Shown here in pieces: positions 28,296 to 39,146 of a stretch of DNA of 64,000 nt. The notes under the pieces were generated by a model that searched no databases, was not told the DNA's origin, and worked only from the letters and a program-made list of their open reading frames with translations. This DNA comes from Xenorhabdus bovienii (GTDB lineage: Bacteria > Pseudomonadota > Gammaproteobacteria > Enterobacterales > Enterobacteriaceae). The position numbers were made by a program, and so were the translations under genes. The stretch is from positions 1 through 64,000 of the forward strand of contig NZ_JANAIF010000011.1 in the NCBI RefSeq assembly GCF_024721015.1, in the 5' to 3' direction. The stretch's first letter is position 1. Each line of letters starts with the position of its first letter.

Positions 28296-29321
28296 ATGAA
28301 ATCATTGTCAAAATTAAAGCCAGAAGAAGGTATTTGGATGGCGGATGTGCCCACACCGGAACTGGGGCACAATGATGTGATGATTAAAATTCGCAAGACC
28401 GCCATCTGTGGTACGGATGTGCACATCTATAACTGGGATGACTGGTCTCAGAAAACGATTCCTGTGCCGATGGTGGTAGGGCACGAATATGTCGGTGAAG
28501 TGGTCGCGATTGGTCAGGAAGTCAAAGGGTTCAACATCGGCGACCGTGTGTCAGGTGAAGGCCACATCACCTGTGGTCATTGCCGTAACTGCCGGGGTGG
28601 GCGTACCCACTTGTGCCGTAATACGACCGGCGTTGGCGTGAACCGTGCGGGTGCATTTGCGGAATATCTGGTTATCCCGGCATTTAATGCCTTCAAAATT
28701 CCGGACAATATTCCAGATGAACTCGCCGCTATTTTTGACCCGTTTGGCAATGCTGTTCACACTGCACTGTCTTTTGATCTGGTCGGGGAAGATGTACTGG
28801 TATCTGGTGCTGGCCCGATTGGTATTATGGCGGCTGCGGTGTGTAAGCATGTCGGTGCACGTCATGTTGTGATTACAGATGTTAATGAATATCGACTTGA
28901 TTTGGCGCGTAAAATGGGTGTCACCCGTGCCGTGAATGTCAGTAAGGAAAATCTGACCGATGTTATGAAAGAGTTAGGCATGACAGAAGGTTTTGATATA
29001 GGGCTGGAAATGTCAGGTGCGCCACAGGCATTCCGCACTTTATTGAGTACCATGAACCACGGTGGGCGCATTGCCCTGTTGGGGATCCCACCTTCAGATA
29101 TGGCGATAGATTGGAATCAGGTCATCTTTAAGGGGCTGTTTATCAAAGGGATCTATGGCCGTGAAATGTTCGAAACATGGTACAAAATGGCGGCATTGAT
29201 CCAGTCTGGTTTAGATCTGACCCCGATTATCACTCACCAATTCTCGATTGATGATTTCCAGAAAGGCTTTGATATCATGCGTTCAGGGCAATCCGGCAAA
29301 GTTATCCTGAATTGGGATTAA
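28296..29321 (+). CDS. tdh: L-threonine 3-dehydrogenase
   Basis: Tdh oxidises threonine to 2-amino-3-oxobutanoate with NAD. The 341-residue zinc alcohol dehydrogenase-type protein has the catalytic cysteine in [22 protein letters not shown], the structural zinc cluster [15 protein letters not shown] and the Rossmann motif [12 protein letters not shown]. The length matches E. coli. It forms an operon with kbl. Confidence 0.97.
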   Translation: MKSLSKLKPEEGIWMADVPTPELGHNDVMIKIRKTAICGTDVHIYNWDDWSQKTIPVPMVVGHEYVGEVVAIGQEVKGFNIGDRVSGEGHITCGHCRNCRGGRTHLCRNTTGVGVNRAGAFAEYLVIPAFNAFKIPDNIPDELAAIFDPFGNAVHTALSFDLVGEDVLVSGAGPIGIMAAAVCKHVGARHVVITDVNEYRLDLARKMGVTRAVNVSKENLTDVMKELGMTEGFDIGLEMSGAPQAFRTLLSTMNHGGRIALLGIPPSDMAIDWNQVIFKGLFIKGIYGREMFETWYKMAALIQSGLDLTPIITHQFSIDDFQKGFDIMRSGQSGKVILNWD

Positions 29322-29341
29322 CTGACTATCTGGAATAGCCG

Positions 29342-30385
29342 TTAAAAATCAGCACAGGCGTCTGTCGTTGTACGGGCGCCTGTGTTGCCTTGTGCTGTTT
29401 TATCTTTTTTCGGCGACTCTGTTTTTCCTGCATGGTGTGGCACTTCCTGCTTTGCTGTTTTTCCCAAAAGTTTATTAATGTGCTGACTCAATGTCTCAAC
29501 AATAGCATTGTGCGTTAATGCGTTGCCTACTCTCTTGAAATAATCCAGTTTGGTTGCAGGTACGGCTTCCGGCTCATGAGGTTTTGCACATTTACGTGCA
29601 GTCTGGTGATCGTTTTGGCTCGCTGAAGTGGGGTTTAACAGCCTGCTGGGCGTTACCAGTTCAATATCGTCAGGTAACGTTGTGAGGGCTTGCTGTAAGG
29701 CCCGAACCGTGGTTGGGTAAGGATGCCCAATAGCAATGGCAGAACCTTGCTTACGGGCAAGCGCAATGGCTCGATTGAGTTGATGCCGAGTTTCTGCTTC
29801 TGTCTGCACATTATCCAGAAAAACATGACGGCGGAGCACCTGAACGGGCGTTCCCATCGCTGCTTTGGTGACTTGTGTCTTGCCAATGGTCACGCTATCC
29901 AGAAAGTAGAGATGGCGGTAAGAAGATAACACTTGCATCACTTTCTCCATGCCATTAAGACTGGATGTCATTGCACTGCCCATATGATTATTCATGCCCG
30001 TGGCATGAGGAACTTTTTGTATGGCATCGTGAATAATACGGCCAATTTCTTCTCGGCTCATGGAAGGATGCAGCGTATTTTTCTCCAATGGTTGTTTACT
30101 GAGTGGAGCCATTGGCAGGTGGATCAAAATCTCCCGGCCTTGTTTATGGGCTTTTTGCGCCATTTCCCGGCCGTGTGGGGAATCTGGCAATATTGCGATA
30201 GAAACCGCCGTCGGCATTTGTAATATCTTGTTTTCATGCTGAACACGATAGCCAAAGTCATCAATGACAATGGCCAGACGTGCGGCATGAGCATTCAGGG
30301 TAAACAGTAATGATAGGCAAAACAGGAGTATCCAAGATAACAGTGTGAACGGGATAACTCGCCTTATTAACCGAGACTTCACCAT
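29342..30385 (-). CDS. yibQ: divergent polysaccharide deacetylase family protein (YibQ)
   Basis: The 347-residue protein starts with a basic stretch and a hydrophobic signal or anchor (IPFTLLSWILLFCLSLLF, ending around NAHA). The deacetylase-like domain (about 40-265) has LAIVIDDFGY, LIHLPMAPL, GMNNHMGSAMT and AIGHPYPTT. A polar tail rich in K, T and A follows, longer than I remember for E. coli YibQ. The ATG at 30385 is chosen over a GTG at 30415 inside envC because GGGGATAAG precedes it. It lies right after envC, so a cell-envelope role is likely; the substrate is unknown. Confidence 0.88.
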   Translation of the reverse strand: MVKSRLIRRVIPFTLLSWILLFCLSLLFTLNAHAARLAIVIDDFGYRVQHENKILQMPTAVSIAILPDSPHGREMAQKAHKQGREILIHLPMAPLSKQPLEKNTLHPSMSREEIGRIIHDAIQKVPHATGMNNHMGSAMTSSLNGMEKVMQVLSSYRHLYFLDSVTIGKTQVTKAAMGTPVQVLRRHVFLDNVQTEAETRHQLNRAIALARKQGSAIAIGHPYPTTVRALQQALTTLPDDIELVTPSRLLNPTSASQNDHQTARKCAKPHEPEAVPATKLDYFKRVGNALTHNAIVETLSQHINKLLGKTAKQEVPHHAGKTESPKKDKTAQGNTGARTTTDACADF

Positions 30386-30399
30386 TATTTTCTTATCCC

Positions 30400-31725
30400 C
30401 TATTTTCCTAACCACGGTAATGGGTTAACTGCCCGACCTTGGCGGCGGATCTCAAAATACAGTGAAGGCTGCTGCTGCCCGCCGCTGCTGCCAACCAACG
30501 CTATAGGTTGCCCGGCTCGTACCTGTTGCCCAACACTGACCAGCGTCGTTTTGTTATAACCATAAATGCTCATATCTCCTTTGCCGTGTTGCACTACGAC
30601 AACCAAACCATAGCCTTGGAGCCAGTCTGCCAACAGTACCCGTCCATCGGAAATCGCTTTCACTTCCGTATTGTCTGTTGCGGCAATGACGATCCCTTTC
30701 CAGCGCAACTCACCTTGTATTGCCTCACCAAAACTATGAATGACTCGACCGCGTACTGGCCAGATTGCCTGCCCGGCCGGGCGACCAAGCCCATCCGTTC
30801 GAGCCATCAGCGATCGTTCTTCTTCCGTCGGTTTGTAGCGGGAGCCTTTCTGCTGAGCCTGTTTCTGCTTGGCTGCGACTTGTGCGCGGACGCGTGCGGC
30901 TTCACGAGCCTCACGTTCAGCACGGGCTTTGGCTTCTCGCTCTGCTTTGACAATCTTATTCCTTAGCTGGGTTTCATTCTGCCGAAGCTCGGTCAGACTT
31001 TGTTGATCTTTTTGCAGTGAGGATTCTAGCTCCGTCAGCGTTTTTTGCCGCGCAATATGGACAACTTCCATTTTCTGTTTTTGTTGCTTCTGGCTGCTCA
31101 GTATTGTTTTCTGCTCATTTTGTTTTTCCAGTTGCAGCTTTTTTTGCTGGTTAAGCTGCTCGGTTGTTTTTTGCAGTTTATTGATCGTTTCCTGACGCGC
31201 CTGATTCAGATAGCTGTAATAAGCGAGTATGCGCTCTTTGCGTTGAGTTTCCTGACCATTGAACAGCAGCTCTAACCCTTGGTGATTTCCTTGTCGGAAG
31301 GCTGAATCCAATTGTTTGGCAAGCAGACGTCGCTGTTCTTTTTGTTGCGTTTGCAGGCGTTTGATATTCGCATTCAGTGATGTAATCTCATTGCCCAGTT
31401 TATTCAGGTGGGTTTGGGTGCCATGTAGAGAAAGCCCCACTTCTGAGATTGTGCTCTCTTGTTCCTTTAATTGACTCAGTAGATTAGTGCGTTTTTTTTG
31501 CTGCTGTTTTACACTTTTCTCTTTCTCGGCAATATCCTGCTGAATATCCTTGAGCTGGCCTTTATTCTCTGAAATCTGATTGGCAAAGGTATCTGTGCTG
31601 AAAAAGGCAAACAGCAATATACAGAGCACTAAGCCTCTGGATTGCCACTGATCCTGCTTCTGCCGATGATTACGGCTTTTTAGATCCTTACTATCAGCCA
31701 TCTTATTGAGTACCTTGCCTACCAT
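30400..31725 (-). CDS. envC: murein hydrolase activator EnvC
   Basis: EnvC is a periplasmic protein recruited by FtsEX that activates amidases AmiA and AmiB at the division septum. The 441-residue protein has a signal peptide (core LVLCILLFAFF, cleavage near TFA-NQ), long coiled coils (about 60-280) rich in Q, K and E, and a C-terminal LytM/M23 domain (about 315-441). Zinc-binding residues of active M23 enzymes are replaced, for example SIYGYN where a histidine would be expected, so it is a non-catalytic activator. gpmI, which precedes envC in E. coli, is absent here. Confidence 0.95.
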   Translation of the reverse strand: MVGKVLNKMADSKDLKSRNHRQKQDQWQSRGLVLCILLFAFFSTDTFANQISENKGQLKDIQQDIAEKEKSVKQQQKKRTNLLSQLKEQESTISEVGLSLHGTQTHLNKLGNEITSLNANIKRLQTQQKEQRRLLAKQLDSAFRQGNHQGLELLFNGQETQRKERILAYYSYLNQARQETINKLQKTTEQLNQQKKLQLEKQNEQKTILSSQKQQKQKMEVVHIARQKTLTELESSLQKDQQSLTELRQNETQLRNKIVKAEREAKARAEREAREAARVRAQVAAKQKQAQQKGSRYKPTEEERSLMARTDGLGRPAGQAIWPVRGRVIHSFGEAIQGELRWKGIVIAATDNTEVKAISDGRVLLADWLQGYGLVVVVQHGKGDMSIYGYNKTTLVSVGQQVRAGQPIALVGSSGGQQQPSLYFEIRRQGRAVNPLPWLGK

Positions 31726-32035
31726 ATCGTGTCCGATTATTTCATGAGGGGTTGCCTCTGACCAGAGAACTGACTGTTTTTTATCTTTTTAAATAATATA
31801 AATTTTAGTTAATTTAGCCCATTTATTGGTGAAAATCCTGTATCGACTCAGTGTGACATAAAATATTTTGGCGAAGCATGGCAATTAAATGGATATCGGA
31901 GGATTTTTACTTTTTCTCGAAACTCTCCGCAAAATCTGCACTGGGTTGGCGCTAATTGGCTGTAATTGACGCAGCACACAGGTATACTCTGCTACCTTAG
32001 ATATTTGTTATTAACTAACGGGAGTTGTTTCCCCC
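31726..32035. other. 310-bp intergenic region between divergent envC and yibN
   Basis: No gene is visible. A -10-like TATACT at 31983-31988 could serve yibN, and ACGGGAG (32019-32025) is its ribosome-binding site. The -35 region is unclear. Confidence 0.5.
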
Positions 32036-32473
32036 ATGCTGCAAGAAATCATGCAATTTATTAGCCGGAACACGATCCTGAGCCTTGCCTGGATTGCATT
32101 GCTGGTGGCTGTCATTGTCATGACGGCAAAAAGCGTGTTCTCCAAGAGTAAAGAGATCACTCGTGCACAGGCTATCCATTTCATCAATAAGGAAGATGCT
32201 ATCGTCGTGGATTTACGCTCCCGTGACGATTTCCGCAGAGGGCATATTATTGGTTCCGTTAACCTGACGCCATCTGAGATTAAAGAAAATAATCTGGGTG
32301 AGTTTGAGAAGCATAAAAAACAGCTTGTCATTGTGGTTTCAGCGAATGGGCTGGAATCCAGAACGCCGGCTGAGCATCTGATCCGTGCAGGCTTTGAACA
32401 GGTTTATTCCCTGAAAGAGGGAATTACGGGATGGTCAGGTGAAAATCTGCCATTGGCCCGCGGCAAAAAATAA
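32036..32473 (+). CDS. yibN: membrane-anchored rhodanese-like protein YibN
   Basis: The 145-residue protein has one N-terminal membrane segment ([18 protein letters not shown]) and a rhodanese domain (about 40-140) with [23 protein letters not shown] and [20 protein letters not shown]. The active-site loop reads VSANGLES and the whole protein contains no cysteine, so sulfur transfer by the usual persulfide route is impossible. E. coli YibN has an altered loop as well. The E. coli neighbour grxC is missing here; secB follows directly. Confidence 0.92.
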   Translation: MLQEIMQFISRNTILSLAWIALLVAVIVMTAKSVFSKSKEITRAQAIHFINKEDAIVVDLRSRDDFRRGHIIGSVNLTPSEIKENNLGEFEKHKKQLVIVVSANGLESRTPAEHLIRAGFEQVYSLKEGITGWSGENLPLARGKK

Positions 32474-32546
32474 CGAACACAGGTGTAAGCGGTATGCTTA
32501 CATCATCAAGGTTTAATCAGGACGTCTTAACAAGGTAAAAATCATT

Positions 32547-33011
32547 ATGTCAGAACAAAACAACACCGAAATGGCTTTCCAGATCCAGCGTATCTACACG
32601 AAAGATGTTTCTTTCGAAGCACCGAAGGCACCTCAGATTTTCCAGCTGGAGTGGCAACCGGAAGTCAAATTAGATTTGGATACCGCCTCCAATGAATTAG
32701 TTCAGGGAGTCTATGAAGTTGTTCTGCGTGTTACTGTCACAGCGGCATTAGGGGAAGAAACGGCGTTCCTGTGCGAAGTTCAGCAGGCGGGTATTTTCTC
32801 TATCGACGGTATTGATGGAACCCAACTGGCACATTGTTTAGGCGCCTATTGCCCGAACATTCTATTCCCATATGCCCGTGAGTGCATCACCAGCCTGGTC
32901 GGCCGTGGTACTTTCCCACAACTGAACCTGGCGCCAGTCAACTTTGATGCACTGTTCATGAGCTACCTGCAACAGCAGGCTGAACCTAGTGAGGCTACAC
33001 AGGAAGCCTGA
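32547..33011 (+). CDS. secB: protein-export chaperone SecB
   Basis: SecB keeps precursor proteins unfolded and delivers them to SecA. The 154-residue tetrameric chaperone has [24 protein letters not shown] and [31 protein letters not shown]. Its stop codon overlaps the gpsA start (TGATG), so the two are coupled as in E. coli. Confidence 0.97.
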   Translation: MSEQNNTEMAFQIQRIYTKDVSFEAPKAPQIFQLEWQPEVKLDLDTASNELVQGVYEVVLRVTVTAALGEETAFLCEVQQAGIFSIDGIDGTQLAHCLGAYCPNILFPYARECITSLVGRGTFPQLNLAPVNFDALFMSYLQQQAEPSEATQEA

Positions 33012-34030
33012 TGAATACCGCTTCTATGACAGTCATCGGTGCCGGTTCATACGGCACCGCTTTAGCCATCACATTGGCTCGCAACGGGCATGAAGTCGTG
33101 CTCTGGGGGCATAACCCTCAGCATGTCCATGCCTTGCAGCAGGCGCGTTGCAATCAGGCATTTTTGCCGGATATTTCTTTCCCTGATAACTTATTGCTCG
33201 AAGCAGACCTGAAGAATGCGGTTTCAACCAGCAGTAATATTCTGATCGTAGTTCCTAGCCATGTTTTCGGGGATGTGTTACAGCAGATAAAACCGCATTT
33301 GCAACCGGGCTCCCGAATTGTCTGGGCAACTAAAGGCCTTGAAGCCGAAACCGGGCGTTTATTGCAGGATGTGGCACGTGAGATATTAGGTAACGAAATC
33401 CCATTGGCAGTGGTATCTGGCCCGACATTCGCCAAAGAATTGGCGGCAGGTTTACCGACCGCGATTGCTGTATCTGCGACGACACCTGAGTTTGGCGAAG
33501 AACTCCAGCAGCTTTTTCACTGCGGCAAAAGTTTTCGTGTGTACAAAAACCCGGATTTCATTGGCGTACAGCTTGGCGGCGCAATAAAAAATGTTATTGC
33601 AATTGGTGCCGGGATATCTGATGGTATGGGTTTTGGGGCAAATGCTCGCACAGCATTAATCACCCGAGGCTTGGCCGAGATGAGTCGCCTTGGTATCGCA
33701 TTAGGCGCTGATCCTTCGACATTTATGGGTATGGCCGGATTGGGTGATTTAGTTTTGACCTGTACTGATAACCAATCTCGTAACCGTCGTTTTGGCATGA
33801 TGCTGGGACAAGGTATCAGCGTTGACGATGCACAACATGAGATTGGGCAAGTTGTTGAAGGCTACCGTAACACCAAAGAAGCTCGGGCATTGGCAGAACG
33901 AGCCGGTGTTGAAATGCCGATTACAGAGCAGATCTATCAGATACTATATTGTAATAAGAACGTTATCGAAGCAGCCCAGACATTATTGGGCAGAGCGACA
34001 AGAGATGAGGGAGAAAGCCTTAACTCTTGA
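33011..34030 (+). CDS. gpsA: glycerol-3-phosphate dehydrogenase [NAD(P)+]
   Basis: GpsA reduces dihydroxyacetone phosphate to sn-glycerol 3-phosphate for phospholipid synthesis. The 339-residue protein has the nucleotide-binding [37 protein letters not shown] and the catalytic lysine region [24 protein letters not shown]. It lies between secB and cysE, the standard order. Confidence 0.97.
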   Translation: MNTASMTVIGAGSYGTALAITLARNGHEVVLWGHNPQHVHALQQARCNQAFLPDISFPDNLLLEADLKNAVSTSSNILIVVPSHVFGDVLQQIKPHLQPGSRIVWATKGLEAETGRLLQDVAREILGNEIPLAVVSGPTFAKELAAGLPTAIAVSATTPEFGEELQQLFHCGKSFRVYKNPDFIGVQLGGAIKNVIAIGAGISDGMGFGANARTALITRGLAEMSRLGIALGADPSTFMGMAGLGDLVLTCTDNQSRNRRFGMMLGQGISVDDAQHEIGQVVEGYRNTKEARALAERAGVEMPITEQIYQILYCNKNVIEAAQTLLGRATRDEGESLNS

Positions 34031-34130
34031 GTCAGCTATAATAACCGTAAATCCTCGTTCGATGTATCAAGGTGTATAGTGGAAAGTGAGTCCAATTAGG
34101 GCGGGAAACAGTCAAATGAGAATGATTGCT

Positions 34131-34952
34131 ATGTCTCGAGAAGAACTGAACGAAGTCTGGAAGAATATAAAAAATGAAGCGAGAGTGCTGGCTGATTGTG
34201 AACCCATGTTAGCCAGTTTTTTCCACGCGACATTACTCAAGCATGAAAACCTTGGTAGTGCCCTGAGCTATATGCTGGCAAATAAACTGGCAACACCGAT
34301 TATGCCTGCGATTGCGGTCAGAGAAGTTGTTGAAGACGCTTATCGCAGCGATCCAGAGATGATTGGCTCGGCAGCTCGTGATATCAAAGCTGTTCGCCTG
34401 CGCGACCCTGCCGTGGACAAATACTCAACACCGCTACTCTACCTTAAAGGTTTCCATGCATTACAGGCATACCGCATAGCGCATTGGCTCTGGAAGCAAG
34501 AGCGCCAGGCGTTGGCGATTTACATGCAAAATCAGATATCCGTCTCTTTTGGTGTCGATATTCACCCGGCCGCGAAAATTGGCTGCGGTATCATGCTTGA
34601 CCACGCAACCGGTATTGTGATTGGTGAAACCGCAGTTGTTGAGAATGATGTCTCCATTCTGCAATCCGTCACACTTGGCGGTACAGGCAAGGCGGGCGGG
34701 GATCGTCATCCGAAAGTGCGTGAAGGGGTGATGATTGGTGCAGGCTCTAAGATCCTCGGCAATATTGAAATTGGCCGTGGCGCGAAAATTGGGGCGGGTT
34801 CTGTTGTCTTACGTCCTGTTCCGCCTCATACCACCGTGGCGGGCGTACCGGCGCGGATTGTTGGTAAACCAGAAAGTGACAAACCATCACTGGATATGAA
34901 CCAGCATTTCAATGGCATCAGTAATGGGTTTGAGTATGGGGATGGGATTTGA
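34131..34952 (+). CDS. cysE: serine acetyltransferase
   Basis: CysE makes O-acetylserine from serine and acetyl-CoA, the first step of cysteine synthesis, and is feedback-inhibited by cysteine. With the start at 34131 (MSREELNEVW) the protein has 273 residues, the E. coli length; upstream ATGs at 34086 and 34116 are also in frame. The helical N-terminal domain is followed by left-handed beta-helix hexapeptide repeats with DIHPAAKIGCGIMLDHATGIVIGETAV and GGDRHPKVREGVMIGAG. It is followed by a 14-bp hairpin facing trmL. Confidence 0.96.
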   Translation: MSREELNEVWKNIKNEARVLADCEPMLASFFHATLLKHENLGSALSYMLANKLATPIMPAIAVREVVEDAYRSDPEMIGSAARDIKAVRLRDPAVDKYSTPLLYLKGFHALQAYRIAHWLWKQERQALAIYMQNQISVSFGVDIHPAAKIGCGIMLDHATGIVIGETAVVENDVSILQSVTLGGTGKAGGDRHPKVREGVMIGAGSKILGNIEIGRGAKIGAGSVVLRPVPPHTTVAGVPARIVGKPESDKPSLDMNQHFNGISNGFEYGDGI

Positions 34953-34982
34953 GATCCGATCGCTGTTTGTAATAAAGAATTA

Positions 34983-35017
34983 AGGCCATTCAGCGCGATA
35001 TAAGCGCTGAATGGCCT
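34983..35017. terminator. 14-bp hairpin between convergent cysE and trmL
   Basis: AGGCCATTCAGCGC (34983-34996) and GCGCTGAATGGCCT (35004-35017) pair perfectly around a 7-base loop. No long T-run follows, yet the location between two convergent stop codons suggests a bidirectional terminator or a 3'-end protecting structure. Confidence 0.65.
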
Positions 35018-35021
35018 AATA

Positions 35022-35525
35022 TTAATCCCGTAATAACGCCCCTGAATACCCCAATTGCCGCCATGCTTCAAAAACCACCACAGCCACAGAATTGGAAAGA
35101 TTCATACTGCGACTATCTGACAGCATAGGGATCCTGATTTTCTGCTCTGTTGGCATATTATCTAACACATAAGCGGGTAGACCACGGGTTTCTGGGCCAA
35201 ACATCAGGTAATCACCATCCCGATAGCTGACATTACTGTGCGCAGGCGTGCCTTTTGTGGTTAAGGCAAACAACCGCACCCCAGAAGGGGATTGTGAATT
35301 CACCGGACTTAAACCTTCACTTTCCAGGAATGCATGGAAATCATGGTGTTGTTTAATGTTGGCGAATTCGTGGTAATCCAACCCTGCGCGACGCAGGCGT
35401 TTGTCATCCCACGTGAAACCCAAGGGTTGGATTAAATGAAGCTGGCAGCCCGTGTTGGCACAAAGGCGGATGATGTTTCCCGTGTTAGGCGGGATTTCAG
35501 GTTCGAATAGGACGATGTTTAGCAT
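35022..35525 (-). CDS. trmL: tRNA (cytidine/uridine-34-2'-O)-methyltransferase TrmL
   Basis: TrmL methylates the ribose of wobble base 34 in tRNA-Leu isoacceptors. The 167-residue SPOUT protein begins [26 protein letters not shown] and has the knot motifs [11 protein letters not shown] and [25 protein letters not shown]. It borders the O-antigen locus, with 29 bp between its start and the end of the epimerase gene. Confidence 0.96.
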   Translation of the reverse strand: MLNIVLFEPEIPPNTGNIIRLCANTGCQLHLIQPLGFTWDDKRLRRAGLDYHEFANIKQHHDFHAFLESEGLSPVNSQSPSGVRLFALTTKGTPAHSNVSYRDGDYLMFGPETRGLPAYVLDNMPTEQKIRIPMLSDSRSMNLSNSVAVVVFEAWRQLGYSGALLRD

Positions 35526-35554
35526 GGTGTCGAATTGAAAGAGGAATTTGAAAA

Positions 35555-36559
35555 TTAAAGGTAGTATTGTTTATACCATTGGATAAATTGTTCTACACCA
35601 TCTGATACTTTAGTGGAAGGTTTGTATCCGGTTACTTTAAAGAGATCGTCTGTATCAGCCCATGTTGAGTAAACATCCCCTGGTTGCATTGGAAGCATAT
35701 TTTTAATGGCTTTAATGCCTAGGCTGCTTTCTAAAGCACTAATGTAATCCATTAAATTTACAGGAGAACCATTACCAATATTATATATTTTATAAGGTGC
35801 AGAACTGTTTGCTGGACTACCTATTTTAGGTGTCCATGAATTATCAGAAGTAGGAGCAATGTTAGCAATTCTAGTGATACCTTCAACAATATCATCCACG
35901 TATGTAAAATCACGGCTCAATTGGCCATTGTTATAAACATCTATTGGCTTATTGTTAAGAATCGCATTTGTAAATTTGAAAAGAGCCATGTCAGGTCTTC
36001 CCCAAGGACCATAAACAGTAAAAAATCTTAGTCCAGTCGTCGGAATACCGTATAGGTGAGAATAACTGTGAGCCATTAACTCGTTAGCTTTTTTTGTTGC
36101 GGCGTAGAGTGAAACTGGATGGTCTACTGAATCAGAAGTAGAGAAAGGAAGATTATCATTTAGACCATAAACTGAACTTGATGACGCATATATTAGATGA
36201 TTAATATTATTATGGCGGCAACCTTCAAGAATAGTTAAAAAACCGGATAAATTACTATCAGAATAGGAATATGGGTTAGTTAAAGAATAGCGTACCCCAG
36301 CTTGAGCTGCTAAGTGAATAACACGATCAAATTTATGTTCTTTAAATAAGTTTTCAATTGCATCTCGATCAGAAATGTTCATGAAGATAAATTTAAAATC
36401 TCTAAAATTAGATAATATATCTAATCTGGATTTTTTTAAAGAGGTATCGTAATAGTCATTGATGTTATCAATTCCAACAACCTTTTCTCCATTTTCTATT
36501 AATTTTTTTATTAAATGAAAACCAATGAATCCTGCAGCGCCGGTGACTAAATATTTCAT
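35555..36559 (-). CDS. UDP-glucuronate 4-epimerase
   Basis: The 334-residue extended short-chain dehydrogenase has the NAD motif [15 protein letters not shown], the diagnostic DNINDYYD loop of UDP-GlcA 4-epimerases, [16 protein letters not shown], the SSSVYG serine and the YAATKKANE YxxxK pair. It should convert UDP-GlcA to UDP-GalA. The partner gene ugd, 35 bp upstream, makes UDP-GlcA. UDP-GalA is the donor for WabG-like core modification at 18370 and perhaps for O antigen. Other sugar epimerases of the same family are an alternative. Confidence 0.88.
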   Translation of the reverse strand: MKYLVTGAAGFIGFHLIKKLIENGEKVVGIDNINDYYDTSLKKSRLDILSNFRDFKFIFMNISDRDAIENLFKEHKFDRVIHLAAQAGVRYSLTNPYSYSDSNLSGFLTILEGCRHNNINHLIYASSSSVYGLNDNLPFSTSDSVDHPVSLYAATKKANELMAHSYSHLYGIPTTGLRFFTVYGPWGRPDMALFKFTNAILNNKPIDVYNNGQLSRDFTYVDDIVEGITRIANIAPTSDNSWTPKIGSPANSSAPYKIYNIGNGSPVNLMDYISALESSLGIKAIKNMLPMQPGDVYSTWADTDDLFKVTGYKPSTKVSDGVEQFIQWYKQYYL

Positions 36560-36594
36560 AATAATTTCAATTATATTATTTGATTTTTATAGAA

Positions 36595-37761
36595 TTAATC
36601 ATTACCAAACAGATCGCGAGAATATACTTTTGATTCAATATCTTTTAGATCTGAAGTCATACGGTTTGAAATAATAACATCAGATATGGATTTGAATTCA
36701 TTTAAATCACGAATCAATTTAGAGTTGAAGAATGTTTCTTCTTGCATTTCTGGTTCAAAAATGACGACTTCAATACCTTTGGCTTTAATCCGTTTCATTA
36801 TGCCCTGAATTGAAGAAGCTCTGAAGTTATCTGAACCTGATTTCATAATAAGTCGGTAAACACCAACTATTTTGGGATTTTTACTGATAATAGAGTCAGC
36901 AATAAAATCCTTACGGGTACGATTAGCTTCTACGATTGCACCAATAATATTATTTGGTACTTCCTGATAGTTTGCCAGTAATTGCTTTGTATCTTTTGGT
37001 AAGCAGTAGCCGCCATAGCCAAAGGATGGGTTATTATATTGATTACCAATACGTGGATCTAAACATACACCTTCAATGATCTGACGTGAGTCTAACCCTT
37101 TAGCTTCAGCATAGCTATCTAGTTCATTAAAATAGGCGACACGCATAGCAAGGTAGGTATTAGCAAAGAGTTTGATAGCTTCGGCTTCAGTAGAATCTGT
37201 GAAAAGAACAGGAATCTCTTTCTTGATTGCGCCTTCGATAAGAAGATCCGCAAATACTTTTGCTCTTTCTGAGCGCTCTCCAACGACAATTCTAGATGGA
37301 TACAAGTTATCGTAAAGCGCACGTCCTTCACGCAAGAATTCAGGTGAGAAAATGATATTTTCAGTCTGATATTTTTCTCTCATCTGTTTGGTAAATCCAA
37401 CCGGAATGGTTGATTTTATTATCATTGTTGCCGAGGGGTTGTATTTTATGACATCTGAAATAACTGATTCTACAGATTTTGTGTTAAAGTAATTGGTTTT
37501 TGGATCATAATCTGTTGGGGTGGCAATAATAACAAAATCTGCATCTTGATATGCAAATTCTTTATCTAAGGTTGCTGTGAAATCTAACTCCTTTTCATTT
37601 AAATACTTTTCAATTTCAGTATCAGAAATTGGTGATTTTTTGTTGTTGAGCAAACTGATTTTTCCCTCATTAATATCTAAGGCAACAACCTTATTATTTT
37701 GGGAAAGAAGAATTCCATTAGATAGACCGACATAGCCGGTTCCAGAAATAGTGATTTTCAT
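36595..37761 (-). CDS. ugd: UDP-glucose 6-dehydrogenase
   Basis: Ugd oxidises UDP-glucose to UDP-glucuronate. The 388-residue protein has the Rossmann motif [35 protein letters not shown] and the catalytic cysteine in [18 protein letters not shown]. It supplies the epimerase gene just downstream, and UDP-GlcA can also feed other surface sugars. It follows a 600-bp AT-rich gap after the three glycosyltransferase genes, so it may have its own promoter. Confidence 0.95.
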   Translation of the reverse strand: MKITISGTGYVGLSNGILLSQNNKVVALDINEGKISLLNNKKSPISDTEIEKYLNEKELDFTATLDKEFAYQDADFVIIATPTDYDPKTNYFNTKSVESVISDVIKYNPSATMIIKSTIPVGFTKQMREKYQTENIIFSPEFLREGRALYDNLYPSRIVVGERSERAKVFADLLIEGAIKKEIPVLFTDSTEAEAIKLFANTYLAMRVAYFNELDSYAEAKGLDSRQIIEGVCLDPRIGNQYNNPSFGYGGYCLPKDTKQLLANYQEVPNNIIGAIVEANRTRKDFIADSIISKNPKIVGVYRLIMKSGSDNFRASSIQGIMKRIKAKGIEVVIFEPEMQEETFFNSKLIRDLNEFKSISDVIISNRMTSDLKDIESKVYSRDLFGND

Positions 37762-38362
37762 CTATAAAAACTCTATATTTAAATGTTAAATTAGACAGGG
37801 AATAATATCTACAAAGAACAGATTAATCGTAATTGAATATATTTTTTAAAGTAAAGATGAATATTTTTATCAGCTAACTTTGAAAACTTTATTTTTCAAT
37901 CTGTTTTTAATGTATATTAAAATTTATTATCTTCATATAAAGATATTTTTTCATTTCAAATAATAAAATAATATCAGCATCGCTCTGCGTCTTATTAATA
38001 CAAGGATAACCGAAAAATTATTGTTTCACTTTATTTTTATTTTTATTTTTATGTTGGTTGAATGAAAATAATTAAATTATTAATGTGTTATAGCATTTTA
38101 TGCTATAAGGGGAAGAATTTCTATAATTATAGATAAATACATGCATTTGCAAAAGATAAAAAATATCGATTAAGAAATAACTCTAACTATATTATATCAA
38201 TTAGTTTTTTTCTGTGAACAGCAATTTTGACGAGAATCTATACGTATTGCATTGTGATTATCGAACGATAAAGATGAAATTGTAAAAACATAGTGATATT
38301 AAGTGGAGTCGTTTTTTATATGAGGACTAATGATCTTTAGGCTGATGAGAATAATATAATTT
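37762..38362. other. 601-bp very AT-rich gap inside the O-antigen locus
   Basis: No protein gene was found on either strand. The region is very AT-rich and holds one short hairpin, TTATAGCA/TGCTATAA, near 38088-38108. It interrupts an otherwise tightly packed minus-strand operon, so it may hold a promoter for ugd, a decayed gene, or both. No trace of a recognisable coding sequence was seen. Confidence 0.6.
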
Positions 38363-39145
38363 TTATTTATGATGATTCCTATAAGTATAATAGTATTTTA
38401 TTATTCCACGATAGCTATAAGTTAGGATGTAATATATTCTTTTTATAAAACTCAATTTGGCTATATTTTTCAATACATAGTATTGCTTTTTTATTTCAGA
38501 TAATTTATTAGAAGATAAGCTACCGGTCGATAGTCTATATCCAGCTAATAACCCAGGATATTTGTAAGCTGATATATTATTATATTTTAATATTGTAATC
38601 CAAGCCGCGTAATCTTCTTTTGGAGAGTTTGGTATTTTTATATCAGATAATGATAAGCGGTCTAACATGACAGTTAGGCATCCAATATTACATGTTTTAC
38701 ATATATCATTAATGTTAGTGCTTTTAGGTGCTATGAATTTCCCATTAATATTTTTAGCATTATCAATGAAAGTAAAATAGTCACCATATGAGAAAGCAAT
38801 ACTATTTTCTATCATATAATTTAATTGTTTTTCAAGTTTATCATGAATCCATATATCATCTGAATCTAAGAAGGCTATGAACCTACCTGAAGCTAAATTA
38901 ATAGCCTGATTTCTAGCAGCAGCAGTTCCACTGTTTGTTCCAAACTTAAATAATCTTATTCTTGCATCAGATTCTATATATTTTTCAACAATATAACATG
39001 ACTTGTCGGATGAGCAATCATCGACAATTATCATCTCCCAATCTTGTAAAGATTGGGAGATAACAGAATCAATAGTGGTTGATATGTATTTTTCTGCATT
39101 GTACATTGGGGTGATAATTGATACTTTAGGAGATATATATTTCAT
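38363..39145 (-). CDS. family 2 glycosyltransferase (O-antigen)
   Basis: The 260-residue GT-A enzyme has VSIITPMYNAEKYISTTIDSVISQS, MIIVDDCSSDKSC, and the DXD-containing GRFIAFLDSDDIWIHDKLEKQ. It belongs to the WcaA-like O-antigen transferases and acts on a lipid-linked sugar in the cytoplasm. It is 1 bp after the next upstream gene (39147) and shares its AT-rich composition. The sugar cannot be deduced. Confidence 0.88.
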   Translation of the reverse strand: MKYISPKVSIITPMYNAEKYISTTIDSVISQSLQDWEMIIVDDCSSDKSCYIVEKYIESDARIRLFKFGTNSGTAAARNQAINLASGRFIAFLDSDDIWIHDKLEKQLNYMIENSIAFSYGDYFTFIDNAKNINGKFIAPKSTNINDICKTCNIGCLTVMLDRLSLSDIKIPNSPKEDYAAWITILKYNNISAYKYPGLLAGYRLSTGSLSSNKLSEIKKQYYVLKNIAKLSFIKRIYYILTYSYRGIIKYYYTYRNHHK

Positions 39146-39146
39146 G

